This document shows, piece by piece, positions 23,400 through 24,892 of a stretch of DNA of 24,892 bases. Within the stretch, counting starts at the first letter, position 1, and each line of letters opens with the position of its first letter. The DNA is from Acidobacteriota bacterium (GTDB taxonomy: Bacteria; Acidobacteriota; Terriglobia; UBA7540). The stretch lies in NCBI GenBank assembly GCA_021828245.1, contig JAKASC010000006.1, forward strand, positions 1 to 24,892. Direction: 5' to 3'. The notes beneath the pieces are model-generated. The model was not told the DNA's origin. It did not search any database and saw nothing but the letters and a program-made list of their open reading frames with translations. The position numbers and the translations under genes are program-made.

Positions 23400-24788
23400 T
23401 CAACAGCATGTCACCGTCTCTGCGTCGCCGTCCTTGCTGGGCCGCTTTATCGCGTGATCGACCAGCATTTCGAACAGGCTGGGCTGTTCTTCGCGGTGGT
23501 TGCGCCGGAAAATTTGAGCCAACGCCGCGCCGTAGACCGCCTCCAGCCAGCGGGCAAGGGCATCGTGCAGCTTGCCTGCCGCCTGCCGGAACACTGCCCA
23601 AAGCTCGTGTGGAGTGCGGAGCAAGTCGAGCAGTTTTTCCATCCATTCACGCGTCGTGGCGTAAGAAGACGATGACGGCGACTCATTTGTGCGTTGCTCA
23701 CGAACTCGTTCGTTGTCCGCAGACAGGAGCGGTGCCGCAGAGCCGAGCAAGGCTTCGAGGTACGCGCATTCTTTCTTTGGCGCTTCGGCCATCAGCCCGA
23801 GCCGCTCCCAGCTCAGGCGGGCGATGAGATCGACCAAGTTGCGAATGGCTTCCGGGGTCTGCGCGTCGCAGTGAAACGCTGCCTGCACGCGCGTGAAGTG
23901 CTCGTCGTAACCGTGGGGCAGGGTGACGTTGGAGTCGGCAAGCATCCAGGGCGGGGGCGCAATGCGAAACGAAGCGGCGCTGGCATGCCGGAGACGCTGG
24001 TGCTCGTCACTGGTCACCGAAACGGGAATCGGTAGTGAAAAGCCACGACCGATTCTGTTCTCGACTTTGCCGGAAGAGAGAAAGGGATTGCCCATGGCCT
24101 CGCCCGGATGGGCGAACAGGGCAATGGTGCGCGCGCTCACCGCGTTCGCGTCAGCAGGATTAAAATCCCCGAAGCGAGAAAAGCGATAGACCTTGAGGAG
24201 GCCGGCGGCGCGGCGGAAGAGGCGCTGCAGCGTGGGATCAAGCAGGACGGCGCAAGAGAAGATGTGGATCAGGTCGGAAGCGAGTTCGAGAGCCTGGTCC
24301 TGTGTGAAAGGCCCGGATTGACGGGCGGCGGCGGAGAGCCGGGTATAGAAGACGCGGACTTCCTTTCGATGGCCGCCGCGCCAGACGCGCTGGCGGCGCC
24401 AAGTGAGCTCAGCCAGGGCTCGCGACATCCGGCGGTCCATGCTCCCAGGATTCGTGCCGTTAAGAAGACGCTCGAATCGTTGTTGGTGCTGCTTCCAATC
24501 GTTGGCGTCTTCGCCCGCCCAAGCAAGGCTGCGCTCAATGGAAACTGCGCTTACGCACGACTTGGTCCGCCGCCGGGCGGCGTGTGCGGCTGCGAGAGCC
24601 GCTCGCGCTGCCGCCCTCCGGCGCTCAGTGGAACGAAAACGAATGGCCGCAGGCACTGCGTTAGCCTTCGCAAGATTCCGCCGGTTCGCGGCCAGCACTT
24701 TGTCCGACACTGTGTATTTGCGCGGCACGTCAAAAACAGTGGTTAGTGGCCAATGAATAGTGATTGACGCAGCATGTTCACCATGCAC
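23400..24788 (-). CDS. Hypothetical protein, Ala/Arg-rich N-terminus
   Basis: A frame of up to 462 codons. The part VSDKVLAANRRNLAKAN, then an Arg/Ala-rich stretch, GEDANDWKQHQQRFERLL and a helix MSRALAELTWRRQRVWRGGHRKE resembles the layout of small acidobacterial and planctomycete proteins that begin ANRANAxKSTGP and contain GEDxxxFxxL plus a W-R-x-x-R helix. Their function is unknown. The C-terminal half is mostly helical, with a REWMEKLLDLLRTPHELWAVF segment, and has no motif I recognise. The outermost ATG (24788) would make the first 15-20 residues from an inverted repeat, so the true start is probably further in, for example the GTG at 24728; neither has a clear Shine-Dalgarno. It is separated from the sugar genes by repeat DNA and may be unrelated to them. 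Confidence 0.6.
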   Translation of the reverse strand: MHGEHAASITIHWPLTTVFDVPRKYTVSDKVLAANRRNLAKANAVPAAIRFRSTERRRAAARAALAAAHAARRRTKSCVSAVSIERSLAWAGEDANDWKQHQQRFERLLNGTNPGSMDRRMSRALAELTWRRQRVWRGGHRKEVRVFYTRLSAAARQSGPFTQDQALELASDLIHIFSCAVLLDPTLQRLFRRAAGLLKVYRFSRFGDFNPADANAVSARTIALFAHPGEAMGNPFLSSGKVENRIGRGFSLPIPVSVTSDEHQRLRHASAASFRIAPPPWMLADSNVTLPHGYDEHFTRVQAAFHCDAQTPEAIRNLVDLIARLSWERLGLMAEAPKKECAYLEALLGSAAPLLSADNERVREQRTNESPSSSSYATTREWMEKLLDLLRTPHELWAVFRQAAGKLHDALARWLEAVYGAALAQIFRRNHREEQPSLFEMLVDHAIKRPSKDGDAETVTCC

Positions 24789-24803
24789 GAGTCACTAACC
24801 ACT
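24738..24803. repeat. Inverted repeat around the 5' end of the last ORF
   Basis: AGTGGTTAGTG (24738-24748) is the exact reverse complement of 24793-24803, with an inner hairpin GCATG-TTCAC-CATGC (24772-24786). This overlaps the first codons of the longest version of the minus-strand ORF and argues that those codons are not translated. Confidence 0.6.
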
Positions 24804-24825
24804 TTCTATGGTGGCAGGTTCGCGT

Positions 24826-24852
24826 GAGACAGTGGAGACAAATGAGACAAAT
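24826..24852 (+). repeat. Three 9-bp GAGACA tandem units
   Basis: GAGACAGTG, GAGACAAAT and GAGACAAAT follow one another without a gap, then a degenerate GGGTCAGGA. It lies upstream of the last ORF at the window edge. This could be a small intergenic repeat or an array of binding sites; the sequence alone does not decide. Confidence 0.55.
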
Positions 24853-24892
24853 GGGTCAGGAAATTTTTGAGATCCGCTTCAACTTGGAGTGC

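Overview
The window most resembles an accessory carbohydrate-utilisation locus from an Acidobacteriota-type soil bacterium. This taxon is inferred from three things: an Oar-like TonB-dependent receptor, several Tat-exported glycoside hydrolases, and intergenic palindromic repeats of a style common in that phylum. No rRNA, tRNA, housekeeping gene or CRISPR array is present to fix the taxon.

Layout. Positions 1-3168 hold the 3' part of an outer-membrane TonB-dependent receptor, whose 5' end lies outside the window. A small secreted protein of unknown function follows 13 bp later (3182-4249). After a repeat-rich gap come two plus-strand Tat-secreted enzymes: a GH106-like alpha-L-rhamnosidase (4593-6827) and a 1020-aa protein of no recognised family with a hydrolase-like layout (6893-9955). 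A palindrome-bounded repeat separates these from a convergent sugar-porter MFS transporter with an unusually large extramembrane insert (10146-11918, minus). Positions 11919-13114 hold no confident gene. An IS630-family element (about 13115-14241) has landed just upstream of a GH172 (DUF2961) enzyme (14262-15464), which is followed by a UxuA-type mannonate dehydratase (15511-16581).

The minus strand from 23201 back to 16578 carries an L-rhamnonate dehydratase-like enolase-superfamily enzyme, an extracellular-type solute-binding protein that has no signal peptide, and a second, much larger GH106-like protein. Its stop codon overlaps that of the mannonate dehydratase. A poorly characterised 462-codon ORF lies at the right edge.

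How the genes fit together (inference). Surface uptake (receptor), periplasmic removal of rhamnose and furanose residues (two GH106-like proteins, GH172, perhaps the 1020-aa protein), inner-membrane uptake (MFS) and cytoplasmic sugar-acid dehydration (rhamnonate, mannonate) would suit a glycan carrying both L-rhamnose and a hexuronic acid, such as the rhamnose-capped glucuronate side chains of plant arabinogalactans or gums, or another rhamnose-uronate polysaccharide. No regulator, polysaccharide lyase, sulfatase or ABC permease is seen. The most novel material is the 1020-aa Tat protein, the 355-aa protein beside the receptor, the leaderless solute-binding protein, and the displaced metal-ligand motif in the rhamnonate dehydratase-like enzyme.
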